DNA of 17,800 bases from Ruminococcaceae bacterium UBA1448 (GTDB taxonomy: Bacteria; Bacillota; Clostridia; Oscillospirales; Ruminococcaceae): positions 21,388-39,187 of the forward strand of contig DCTE01000067.1 in the NCBI GenBank assembly GCA_002329405.1. Direction: 5' to 3'. A model generated the notes under the pieces. It was not told where the DNA came from. It worked only from the letters and a program-made list of their open reading frames with translations, and did no database searches. The translations under genes were made by a program, and so were the position numbers. Positions 7,437-14,221 of this stretch are shown in pieces (positions within the stretch are counted from its first letter, which is position 1; each line of letters begins with the position of its first letter).

Positions 7437-7452
7437 AGAAAGGAACTGAGCT

Positions 7453-8154
7453 ATGCTAAATCGTCTTCGTGCGGATATCCGCGCTGTCAAGGAGCGGGAT
7501 CCGGCAGCCAGAAATTCACTGGAAGTGCTGCTCCTCTATTCGGGGCTGCACGCCATCATGCTGCATCGGCCGGCTTACTGGCTGTATCAGCACAAACGCT
7601 TTTTCCTCGCCCGCTGGATTTCCCAGTACGCAAAATTCCGTACCGGAGTGGAGATTCATCCCGGTGCCAAAATCGGAACCGGTGTGTTTATCGACCACGG
7701 CTGCGGCATTGTCATCGGTGAAACGGCAGAGGTCGGGGATGGATGCACCCTGTATCAGGGAGTTACGCTGGGCGGCACCGGCAAGGATGTCGGTAAACGG
7801 CATCCGACCCTTGGAAAAAATGTGACGGTTGGTTCCGGGGCAAAGGTACTCGGCCCCTTTACCATCGGAGATAACTCCAAAATTGCCGCCGGTGCAGTTG
7901 TACTGGAGGAAATTCCCGCCAACGCAACAGCGGTCGGCGTCCCGGCCAGAGTTGTCAAGCTGGACGGTGTACGGGTGGTACAGGATCTGGACCAGATTCA
8001 TATGCCCGACCCGGTCGGACAGGAGTTCTCCTCGCTGGAGGAACGGCTTACCCGGCTGTGCCAGTGTGTTTCTGAGCTGGAAAAGGAAAACCGTGAGTTG
8101 AAAGCACAGCTGCAAAAGGTTGAGGGGACAGCGGATACTGAACAAACCGACTGA
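7453..8154 (+). CDS. cysE: Serine O-acetyltransferase
   Basis: 233 residues, with AGAAAGGAA seven bases before the ATG. A short helical N-terminal region is followed by left-handed beta-helix hexapeptide repeats from about residue 65 to 170. The catalytic pair Asp81-His82 sits in FIDHGCG, with His117 in KRHPTLG, and VGVPARVVK ends the helix domain. The enzyme acetylates serine with acetyl-CoA to give O-acetylserine, the precursor of cysteine. The tail after residue 180 is hydrophilic and predicted coiled (SELEKENRELKAQL). It does not end in the isoleucine that docks CysE into CysK in enteric bacteria, so a cysteine synthase complex of that type is doubtful. The upstream leader suggests control by cysteine; cysS lies 76 bases downstream. 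Confidence 0.95.
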   Translation: MLNRLRADIRAVKERDPAARNSLEVLLLYSGLHAIMLHRPAYWLYQHKRFFLARWISQYAKFRTGVEIHPGAKIGTGVFIDHGCGIVIGETAEVGDGCTLYQGVTLGGTGKDVGKRHPTLGKNVTVGSGAKVLGPFTIGDNSKIAAGAVVLEEIPANATAVGVPARVVKLDGVRVVQDLDQIHMPDPVGQEFSSLEERLTRLCQCVSELEKENRELKAQLQKVEGTADTEQTD

Positions 8155-8178
8155 CCCGCGGCTGAATGAAGATAAATC

Positions 8179-8210
8179 CCGCCGGGCGTGCACCTTTGCC
8201 GTTCCGGCGG
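8179..8210 (+). promoter_or_regulatory. Hairpin before the cysS ribosome binding site
   Basis: A perfect 7-base-pair G+C-rich stem (CCGCCGG with CCGGCGG, 18-base loop) in the 76-base gap between cysE and cysS. AAATGAAAGGAA, the cysS ribosome binding site, follows at once. There is no T-run, and no T-box motif was recognised. It may be a processing or stability element separating the two cistrons. Confidence 0.4.
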
Positions 8211-8230
8211 AAATGAAAGGAACTGTCTGT

Positions 8231-9619
8231 ATGAAGATCTACAATACCATGACCCGCAGCGAACAGACGCTGGAAACCATTGCTCCCGGCAAGGTGTCGA
8301 TTTATGCCTGCGGACCGACTGTCTATAACCTGATTCATCTGGGAAATGCCCGTCCGATCTGCGTTTTTGATACCCTGCGCCGGTATCTGCGGTACTGCGG
8401 ATATGATGTTACGTATGTGCAGAACTTTACCGATGTCGACGACAAAATTATCCGTCGTGCAAATGAAGAAGGGGTAGAGTCTTCAACAATTTCCGAGCGG
8501 TACATTGCCGAATATAAGAAGGATGCCGAAGGGCTGAACGTTATGCCTGCCGACTTCCATCCACAGGTTACCCAGATGATGGATAAGATCATTGCGTTTA
8601 TTCAGGTGCTGGTCGATAAGGGTTATGCCTATGAAGCAAATGGGGATGTTTATTTCCGTACCCATAATTTTAAGGATTACGGCAAACTGTCCCATCAGCC
8701 GCTGGAAGACCTGGAGGCGGGCGCGCGTATTGAAGTGGGTGATATCAAGGAACATCCCGCTGACTTTGCGCTGTGGAAGGCTGCAAAGCCGGGCGAGCCG
8801 CACTGGACTTCTCCCTGGTCGGAAGGACGTCCCGGCTGGCATATTGAATGCTCGACGATGGCCCGCCAATACCTGGGAGACACGATTGATATTCATTGCG
8901 GCGGCGAAGACCTGATCTTCCCGCATCATGAAAATGAGATCGCCCAGTCGGAGGCGGCAAACGGCAAGGAGTTTGCTCATTACTGGATGCACAACGGCTT
9001 TATTACGGTGGATAAGGTCAAGATGAGCAAATCGCTCAACAACTTCTTTACCGTTCGGGATGTTGCGGGTGTTTATGGTTATGAACCCATCCGCTATCTG
9101 ATGCTTCAGTCCCATTACCGCAGCCCGATTAACTATTCGGCGGATATCATGACCCAGTGTGTCGCATCTCTCGAGCGGCTGTATAACTGCAAAAAAGCAC
9201 TGGAAGCAGCACTTCCCCACGCGGTCAGCGCACTGTTTGACCCTGCACAGCTGAGCGGGTATGAAACCCGTTTCCGCGAATATATGGACGATGATATGAA
9301 CACCGCAGATGCTCTGTCGGTTATTTTCGAACTGGCAAGGGATATCAATACGACACTCAAGGAGTCCCCGCTTCCCAAAGAAAAGCTGGAAGAGATGCAC
9401 CGTATTTTCACTGCGCTGACCGGTGTTCTTGGTCTTCTGTACAATGACAAGGAAGATGAGATCCCGCAGGAGGTCATGCAGCTGGTTGAACAGCGCAAAG
9501 CGGCCAGAAAAGCAAAGGATTTTGCCCTTGCTGATGAGATTCGCGCACAGATTGAAGAGATGGGCTTTGAGGTCAAGGAGACCCGGCAGGGGACGCAGGT
9601 CAGCCGCCGCGCCAACTGA
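8231..9619 (+). CDS. cysS: Cysteinyl-tRNA synthetase
   Basis: 462 residues from the ATG at 8231, preceded by AAAGGAA at suitable spacing; the frame stays open upstream but lacks signals there. Class I synthetase motifs are present: the HIGH-type HLGNARP at about residue 36 and KMSKS at 264-268. Zinc ligands are visible as Cys27 (YACGPTVYN), the Cys of GWHIECSTM, and the His/Glu of FPHHENE after DIHCGGED. The C-terminal helical DALR-like domain recognises the anticodon stem. The enzyme charges tRNA-Cys with cysteine. Placement after cysE joins cysteine supply and use in one transcript, and both could be controlled by the leader before cysE. Confidence 0.97.
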   Translation: MKIYNTMTRSEQTLETIAPGKVSIYACGPTVYNLIHLGNARPICVFDTLRRYLRYCGYDVTYVQNFTDVDDKIIRRANEEGVESSTISERYIAEYKKDAEGLNVMPADFHPQVTQMMDKIIAFIQVLVDKGYAYEANGDVYFRTHNFKDYGKLSHQPLEDLEAGARIEVGDIKEHPADFALWKAAKPGEPHWTSPWSEGRPGWHIECSTMARQYLGDTIDIHCGGEDLIFPHHENEIAQSEAANGKEFAHYWMHNGFITVDKVKMSKSLNNFFTVRDVAGVYGYEPIRYLMLQSHYRSPINYSADIMTQCVASLERLYNCKKALEAALPHAVSALFDPAQLSGYETRFREYMDDDMNTADALSVIFELARDINTTLKESPLPKEKLEEMHRIFTALTGVLGLLYNDKEDEIPQEVMQLVEQRKAARKAKDFALADEIRAQIEEMGFEVKETRQGTQVSRRAN

Positions 9620-9655
9620 CCGTACACAGATCAGACGAAAGGGAGGGCGTTTTGG

Positions 9656-10612
9656 ATGGAAAATCAGTTTGACCGCATCATCGCGGTGTCATTAAATCCG
9701 GCTTTGGATGTAACATTGTGGGTGGATACCCTGGATTTTAACGAGCCGAACAAGACGACAGATGAAAAGGTTTATGCCGGCGGTAAGGCGGTTAACATTG
9801 CACGTGTCTTTGCTTCATATGGAGCGGAAAACGCCTGTTGTCTGGGCGTTGTCGGGAGTGACAACTATCAGACGTTTACCCAGCTGCTGCGTGCTGACGG
9901 GGTCAATTTTGACTTTGTCCAGATTCCTGGCGCGGTCCGGGAAAATCTGACGCTGGTGATTCCAGACAAGCGGGTACTGAAGGTCAACCGGGCAGGCTGT
10001 CCGGTCAGTGCAAAAGCGATGCACGAGCTGAAAGACCGGCTGCTGGCGGAGATTGAGCCGCTTGGCCGCTGCCTGCTGATCTTTGCGGGGTCGCTTCCGC
10101 CCAACATCACGCCCGAAGCATATAAGGCTTTTATCCTTTCACTCAAACGGGAAAATGTTGAGATTGCATTGGACACGGCTGTTTTCCGTCTGGAAGATAT
10201 GGAACAACTGCGGCCGTTTCTGATTAAGCCCAACCTTCCTGAATTCCGTGCAATGTGTGGGACCGACCTGCGGACCGAACAGTCTATTATTAAGTTTGCC
10301 AGAGTGCTGGCAGGTTATGTGACCCATGTACTGGTTTCATTGGGCGGAAAAGGATTGTTGTACATCGGTGAAGGCGGAGGCGTACGGTTGATTCCGACTC
10401 CGGTCGAAGTTCGTTCGACCATCGGTGCAGGAGATACGACCCTTGCGTCATTCCTTTATGCGTTGGGGCTGGGCCAGACACCGCAACAAGCTGCTCATTT
10501 TGCTGCGGCAGCCGGTACCGCGTCTGTTACGCTGGACGGAACCGATGTTGTGACCCGGGAGATGGTTGAGCAGATGATGCCGTCTATCCAGTTCAAGACA
10601 GTCAAAATCTGA
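9656..10612 (+). CDS. 1-phosphofructokinase-type PfkB family sugar kinase
   Basis: 318 residues, normal for the FruK/LacC branch. AAAGGGAGGG precedes the ATG. The N-terminus SLNPALDVTLWVD and the sugar-binding YAGGKAVNIARV (Gly42-Gly43-Lys44) fit the branch, though the usual GGKG reads GGKA here. KPNLPEF lies in the middle. The C-terminal PfkB signature TIGAGDTTLASF carries the catalytic base Asp260. Relatives phosphorylate fructose-1-phosphate or tagatose-6-phosphate with ATP. No PTS transporter or FruR-type regulator lies beside it, so the substrate is uncertain. It follows cysS by 36 bases on the same strand. No clear terminator follows; the next promoter begins 60 bases downstream. Confidence 0.88.
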   Translation: MENQFDRIIAVSLNPALDVTLWVDTLDFNEPNKTTDEKVYAGGKAVNIARVFASYGAENACCLGVVGSDNYQTFTQLLRADGVNFDFVQIPGAVRENLTLVIPDKRVLKVNRAGCPVSAKAMHELKDRLLAEIEPLGRCLLIFAGSLPPNITPEAYKAFILSLKRENVEIALDTAVFRLEDMEQLRPFLIKPNLPEFRAMCGTDLRTEQSIIKFARVLAGYVTHVLVSLGGKGLLYIGEGGGVRLIPTPVEVRSTIGAGDTTLASFLYALGLGQTPQQAAHFAAAAGTASVTLDGTDVVTREMVEQMMPSIQFKTVKI

Positions 10613-10671
10613 TATCAGGTAGCTGGTTCGCTGGAAAATGACGGTATTTGGGTCATAAATAAATTCACTAC

Positions 10672-10700
10672 TTGACATTGCGAGATGGTTTTGCTATAAT
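10672..10700 (+). promoter_or_regulatory. Perfect-consensus promoter for the FAD dehydrogenase gene
   Basis: TTGACA (10672-10677), a 17-base spacer and TATAAT (10695-10700), with TGC just before the -10 giving an extended element. This is the strongest promoter in the window. The expected start is near 10707, leaving a leader of about 100 bases. Confidence 0.88.
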
Positions 10701-10724
10701 CAGTTCGTGATCAATTGAATAAAT

Positions 10725-10788
10725 AGCCGCTTCGGAGATTCAGACCTGACAGAACGCAGGTTCATGAACCGGCCGGGGCGGCTTTTTT
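10725..10788 (+). terminator. Leader hairpin with T-run (possible attenuator)
   Basis: AGCCGCTTCGG (10725-10735) pairs with CCGGGGCGGCT (10773-10783) as an 11-base-pair stem with two G-U pairs, followed by six T's (10783-10788). Inside it, ACCTG (10744-10748) pairs with CAGGT (10757-10761), and TTCA can pair with TGAA around that. It lies between a strong promoter and the start codon it serves, so it would end most transcripts about 80 bases after initiation unless an alternative fold forms. No known riboswitch class was matched. Confidence 0.6.
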
Positions 10789-10806
10789 GCGGAAAGGAAG
10801 AATGTT

Positions 10807-12195
10807 ATGAAGACAGATGTGCTGATTATTGGTGCCGGTCCTGCGGGTATTTTCACGGCGTTGGAAATGGTGCGCCGCGGAAGCAGCAAGAAAATTCTGA
10901 TTGTGGAAAAGGGACAGCCAGTCGAAAAACGACGCTGCCCGAAATCGGTTGTCGGCCACTGCGTCAACTGCAAGCCTTACTGTCATATTACCACCGGCTT
11001 TTCCGGTGCGGGTGCCTTTTCGGATGGAAAACTCTCCCTGTCCTATGAAGTCGGGGGAGACCTGCCCGAGCTGATGGGCACCGATTTGGTACAGGAGACG
11101 ATCAATTATACCGATGATATCTATCTGGAGTTTGGCGCGGACAGCCATGTGGAAGGGGTCAGTAACCCGGACAAGGTCAAGGTGATTCGCAAAAATGCAA
11201 TTCAGGCAGGGCTCAAGCTGGTCGACTGTCCCATTCGCCATCTTGGTACCGAAAAGGCACAGCAGCTATACCTTGCCATTGAACAGCACCTGGCTGAAAA
11301 AGGGGTCGAGATGCTGTTTGGCTGGGAATGTGAAGATCTGCTGCTGGAAGGGGAAAACTGCGTCGGTGCGACATTGCGCAGAGGTGAGGAAAGCTGTGAC
11401 TGTCTGGCCGGACATACGGTCGTCGCGACCGGCAGGCGGGGTGCTGACTGGCTGGAGAGAATCTGCGCAGAACATGGAATCGCACACCAGCCGGGCACAG
11501 TGGATATCGGTGTCCGGGTTGAGGTGCGCAATGAGGTGATGGAGTTTGTCAATGAGGTTCTGTACGAATCCAAGCTGATCGGATATCCCCGTCCGTTTAA
11601 AAACAAGGTGCGCACCTTCTGCCAGAATCCCGGCGGTTTTGTCAGTCAGGAGAATTACGACAATGATCTTGCAGTGGTAAACGGCCATTCCTATAAGGAC
11701 CGCAAGTCGGAAAATACCAACCTTGCGATTCTCTGTTCCCACAACTTTACCACCCCGTTCAATCAGCCAATTGCTTACGCTCAGAAGGTCGGTGAGCTGA
11801 CCAATATGTTGGGAGACGGGCATATTCTGGTCCAGCGGTTTGGGGATATTCTGGACGGTAAGCGCACCTGGGAAAAGGAACTTTCCCGGTCCAATGTCCG
11901 GCCTTCTCTGCCGGACGCGGTTGCAGGCGATATCACCGCTGCAATGCCTTACCGCGCAATGACCAATATTATCCACTTTATTGAAGCTGTTGACCAGGTC
12001 GTGCCAGGCTTTGCTTCAAATGAGACGCTGCTGTATTCGCCTGAACTTAAATTCTACAGCAATAAAGTCAAGATGGATACTGATTTGAATACCAATATCC
12101 GCAACCTGCATTGTCTGGGGGATTCCTCCGGCTGGACGCGGGGATTGATGATGGCATCGGTCATGGGTGTCCTGATGGGACGCAAACTGGTATAA
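10807..12195 (+). CDS. FAD-dependent dehydrogenase, COG2509 type
   Basis: 462 residues. The ATG follows GGAAAGGAAG. A Rossmann FAD-binding motif GAGPAG is at residues 9-14, with the beta-2 acidic residue in ILIVEKGQ. Next comes a cysteine-rich segment with Cys44, Cys52, Cys55 and Cys59, then FSGAGAFSDGKLSLS. VVATGRRGADW lies mid-protein, and the C-terminus has LHCLGDSSGWTRGLMMAS, the usual FAD-contacting end. COG2509 proteins are widespread in anaerobic Firmicutes and annotated as uncharacterised NAD(FAD)-utilising dehydrogenases; the substrate is not known. The four closely spaced cysteines could hold a metal or Fe-S centre, which is inference. The gene has its own promoter and a strong terminator, so it is probably monocistronic. 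Confidence 0.88.
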   Translation: MKTDVLIIGAGPAGIFTALEMVRRGSSKKILIVEKGQPVEKRRCPKSVVGHCVNCKPYCHITTGFSGAGAFSDGKLSLSYEVGGDLPELMGTDLVQETINYTDDIYLEFGADSHVEGVSNPDKVKVIRKNAIQAGLKLVDCPIRHLGTEKAQQLYLAIEQHLAEKGVEMLFGWECEDLLLEGENCVGATLRRGEESCDCLAGHTVVATGRRGADWLERICAEHGIAHQPGTVDIGVRVEVRNEVMEFVNEVLYESKLIGYPRPFKNKVRTFCQNPGGFVSQENYDNDLAVVNGHSYKDRKSENTNLAILCSHNFTTPFNQPIAYAQKVGELTNMLGDGHILVQRFGDILDGKRTWEKELSRSNVRPSLPDAVAGDITAAMPYRAMTNIIHFIEAVDQVVPGFASNETLLYSPELKFYSNKVKMDTDLNTNIRNLHCLGDSSGWTRGLMMASVMGVLMGRKLV

Positions 12196-12207
12196 TGTGC
12201 GTAGTTT

Positions 12208-12250
12208 CAGCCAGAGAAGCAGGAATAGCCGCTTCTCTGGCTGTTTTATT
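12208..12250 (+). terminator. Intrinsic terminator after the FAD dehydrogenase
   Basis: A perfect 13-base-pair stem (CAGCCAGAGAAGC with GCTTCTCTGGCTG, 10-base loop) followed by TTTTATT. It lies 13 bases after the stop codon. Confidence 0.93.
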
Positions 12251-12271
12251 TGCATGAGAGTGGAATAAAAT

Positions 12272-12291
12272 AATTGCTTGCGCGCGCAATT
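12272..12291 (+). promoter_or_regulatory. Palindromic operator, probably for the MarR regulator
   Basis: AATTGC (12272-12277) and GCAATT (12286-12291) form an inverted repeat around an 8-base centre. The perfect 12-base palindrome TTGCGCGCGCAA (12278-12289) overlaps it. The site covers the -35 box and part of the spacer, where a bound repressor would block RNA polymerase. MarR proteins commonly autorepress through such sites; assignment to this protein is inference from position. Confidence 0.6.
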
Positions 12292-12302
12292 TGTGTTATA
12301 CT
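12274..12302 (+). promoter_or_regulatory. Promoter for the marR-MATE operon
   Basis: TTGCTT (12274-12279), a 17-base spacer and TATACT (12297-12302). It overlaps the palindromic operator and lies 23 bases before the MarR start codon. Confidence 0.7.
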
Positions 12303-12325
12303 ATGTTATTGAAAGGAGAATTTTG

Positions 12326-12775
12326 ATGAAATTGTTGAAATGGTTATCAGTGGCAGATCGCTTTACCAAGACTTATTTGGACAGCCGGTTTGCTCCGTTG
12401 GGAATTAACAGCAGCCAGCATATGTATCTGCTGAAGGTTTGCAGTGAACCGGGTATTTTGCAGGATTCCATGCTTGATATCTTTTACGTTCATCCCAGCA
12501 ATATTATTCGTATGCTCAGTGCGTTGGAAAAGAACGGATTTCTTGTTCGGGAGCCATATGAAAAAGATAAACGCACCTACAGGCTTTATCCGACAGATAA
12601 AGCAAAGAATATCTGTGAGCAGGTACAGATAATCTGTCAGGATGCCGAACAAATGCTGATGGAAGGCATCAGCGAACAGGAACAGGATGATTTTGCCCGG
12701 ATTCTGTTGCAGGCCGGAAAACGGATGGCACAGCAGGCCGGGCTAAATGAAAAGGAGGATGGTTTTGATGAATGA
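12326..12775 (+). CDS. MarR family transcriptional regulator
   Basis: 149 residues from the ATG at 12326, which follows GAAAGGAGAA at good spacing. The winged-helix region is visible: FYVHPSNIIRMLSALEKNGF is the recognition helix region, and REPYEKDKRTYRLYPTDKA forms the wing with the typical D-x-R pattern. Amphipathic helices at both ends (KWLSVADRFTKTYL, ILLQAGKRMAQQA) suit dimerisation. MarR proteins usually repress an adjacent efflux gene and let go of DNA on binding a small ligand. The gene overlaps the MATE transporter gene by 8 bases and has a palindrome in its promoter, which supports autorepression of both. The ligand is unknown. Confidence 0.9.
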   Translation: MKLLKWLSVADRFTKTYLDSRFAPLGINSSQHMYLLKVCSEPGILQDSMLDIFYVHPSNIIRMLSALEKNGFLVREPYEKDKRTYRLYPTDKAKNICEQVQIICQDAEQMLMEGISEQEQDDFARILLQAGKRMAQQAGLNEKEDGFDE

Positions 12776-14156
12776 AAATCCAATCGGCTATGAAAAAATC
12801 CCCAGACTGTTGAAACAGTTTGCAATCCCCAGTATCGTTGCAACACTGGTCAGTTCACTCTACAATATTGTAGACCAGGTGTTTATCGGTCAGGGAGTCG
12901 GTTATCTGGGTAACGCGGCGACCAATGTTTCGTATCCCTTGTCGACGATCTGCTTGGCAATATCATTGTTGTTGGGAGTCGGAAGCGCGGCCCGTTTTTC
13001 TATCTGCCTTGGCAAGGGTGAATCCAAACAGGCGGCAGATATCGCCGGCAACGGCATTGTGCTGATGTCCCTGATTGGTATTTGTTATCTGATCCTCGGA
13101 GAATTGTTTCTGACACCGCTGCTCAGGATATTCGGCGCAACCGCACAGATTTTGCCCTACGCCCAGCAGTATGCCGGGATTACCCTGATTGGAATGCCCT
13201 TCCTGATTTTGACCAATGGAATATGCAATCTGATTCGCGCCGACGGAAGTCCGAAGTATTCGATGCTTTGCATGGTTTCTGGGGCAATTGTCAACACCAT
13301 CCTTGACCCGGTGTTTATCTTTGGATTCAAATGGGGCGTTTTCGGAGCTGCGCTGGCAACCATTTTGGGACAGTTTTTGTCGTTTTTCATGGCTGTGCGT
13401 TACCTGTGGAAATTTAAGCAGATTCATTTTACCAGGAAACATCTTCGGGTTCATTTGCGGGACAGCCTGATCACTATGTATATGGGCACAAGCAGCTGTG
13501 TGAACCAGCTGGCAATTACGGTGGTGCAGATTGTACTGAATAACTCTCTTACTTATTATGGTGCGCTGTCTGTTTACGGAGAAGATATTCCGCTTGCTGC
13601 CTGTGGTATTGTCATGAAAACCAATGCGATTTTGCTGTCAATTATTGTAGGCATATCCCAGGGCGTGCAGCCGATTATCAGTTTCAACTTTGGCGCCGGT
13701 AAATATGACCGGGTCAAAAAAGCCTATCTTCTGGCCATAAGTTGGAATGCGGTCGTTTCAATTATTGGGTTCTGCGCATTTCAGTTTTTCCCGCAGCAGA
13801 TTATTTCACTATTCGGCAATGGGGACGAGCTGTATTTTGAATTTGCCGTGCTGTTTATGCGGACATTTTTGTTCATGGTAATTGTCAATGGGGTACAGTT
13901 GTTGTCTTCTACCTTTTTCACTGCAATTGGAAAGGCTCTGAAAGGGTTGTTTTTGTCCATGACCCGTCAGGTATTTTTCCTGATTCCGCTGATTTTGATT
14001 TTGCCGCTGAAACTGGGTGTTTTTGGGGTTCTGCTTGCCGGGCCGATTTCGGATTTTATCGCGTTTGTCGTTTCCGTTTTGCTGGTCAGCAAAGAGTTCA
14101 GGCTGCTCAGTCAGGCTGAGAAAAAGATGGTCGCTGAACAAGAAAAAGTTGCTTGA
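12768..14156 (+). CDS. MATE family efflux transporter
   Basis: 462 residues, normal for MATE. The ATG at 12768 lies nine bases after AAGGAGG; in-frame ATGs at 12747 and 12759 are too near or before that site. The protein shows two similar halves of six hydrophobic segments each. IPSIVATLVSSLYNIVDQVFIG at the start and GISQGVQPIISFNFGAGKYD in the second half are characteristic of the Firmicute DinF/NorM-like group. MATE proteins export cationic compounds or drugs in exchange for Na+ or H+. The overlap with the MarR gene indicates one operon, with expression likely induced by the exported compound. Composition looks slightly more A+T-rich by eye than the recA-cysS region. Confidence 0.93.
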   Translation: MNENPIGYEKIPRLLKQFAIPSIVATLVSSLYNIVDQVFIGQGVGYLGNAATNVSYPLSTICLAISLLLGVGSAARFSICLGKGESKQAADIAGNGIVLMSLIGICYLILGELFLTPLLRIFGATAQILPYAQQYAGITLIGMPFLILTNGICNLIRADGSPKYSMLCMVSGAIVNTILDPVFIFGFKWGVFGAALATILGQFLSFFMAVRYLWKFKQIHFTRKHLRVHLRDSLITMYMGTSSCVNQLAITVVQIVLNNSLTYYGALSVYGEDIPLAACGIVMKTNAILLSIIVGISQGVQPIISFNFGAGKYDRVKKAYLLAISWNAVVSIIGFCAFQFFPQQIISLFGNGDELYFEFAVLFMRTFLFMVIVNGVQLLSSTFFTAIGKALKGLFLSMTRQVFFLIPLILILPLKLGVFGVLLAGPISDFIAFVVSVLLVSKEFRLLSQAEKKMVAEQEKVA

Positions 14157-14172
14157 TATAATGAGGCATAAT

Positions 14173-14209
14173 AAAAGGGCGTACGGTCATATTGGCCGTA
14201 CGCCCTTTT
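14173..14209. terminator. Bidirectional terminator between convergent genes
   Basis: AAAAGGGCGTACGG (14173-14186) and CCGTACGCCCTTTT (14196-14209) are perfect complements: a 10-base-pair G+C-containing stem flanked by A-run and T-run. On the plus strand it ends the MATE transcript. On the minus strand its TTTTATTA follows the last cell-wall protein gene, so it serves both. Confidence 0.92.
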
Positions 14210-14221
14210 GCAGGAATGCTG

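Noticed and set aside
7225..7452. Possible T-box or SAM riboswitch before cysE.
   Set aside because: No GGGTGGNACCGCG-type T-box sequence and no S-box core were found; GCGGGTACGC at 7355-7364 is only a superficial likeness.
1250..10640. A 14-base word AAATCTGATATCAG at 1250-1263 and 10605-10618, each followed by GCTGGAAAATG (1288-1298 and 10630-10640).
   Set aside because: A shared 14-base word is expected about once by chance in a window this long. The spacing to the second word differs (25 versus 12 bases), and one copy overlaps a coding end. Not enough to call a repeat element.
10707..10806. Guanidine, FMN, preQ1, fluoride or ZTP riboswitch in the FAD dehydrogenase leader.
   Set aside because: None of the conserved cores of these classes could be recognised by eye, so the element is left unclassified.
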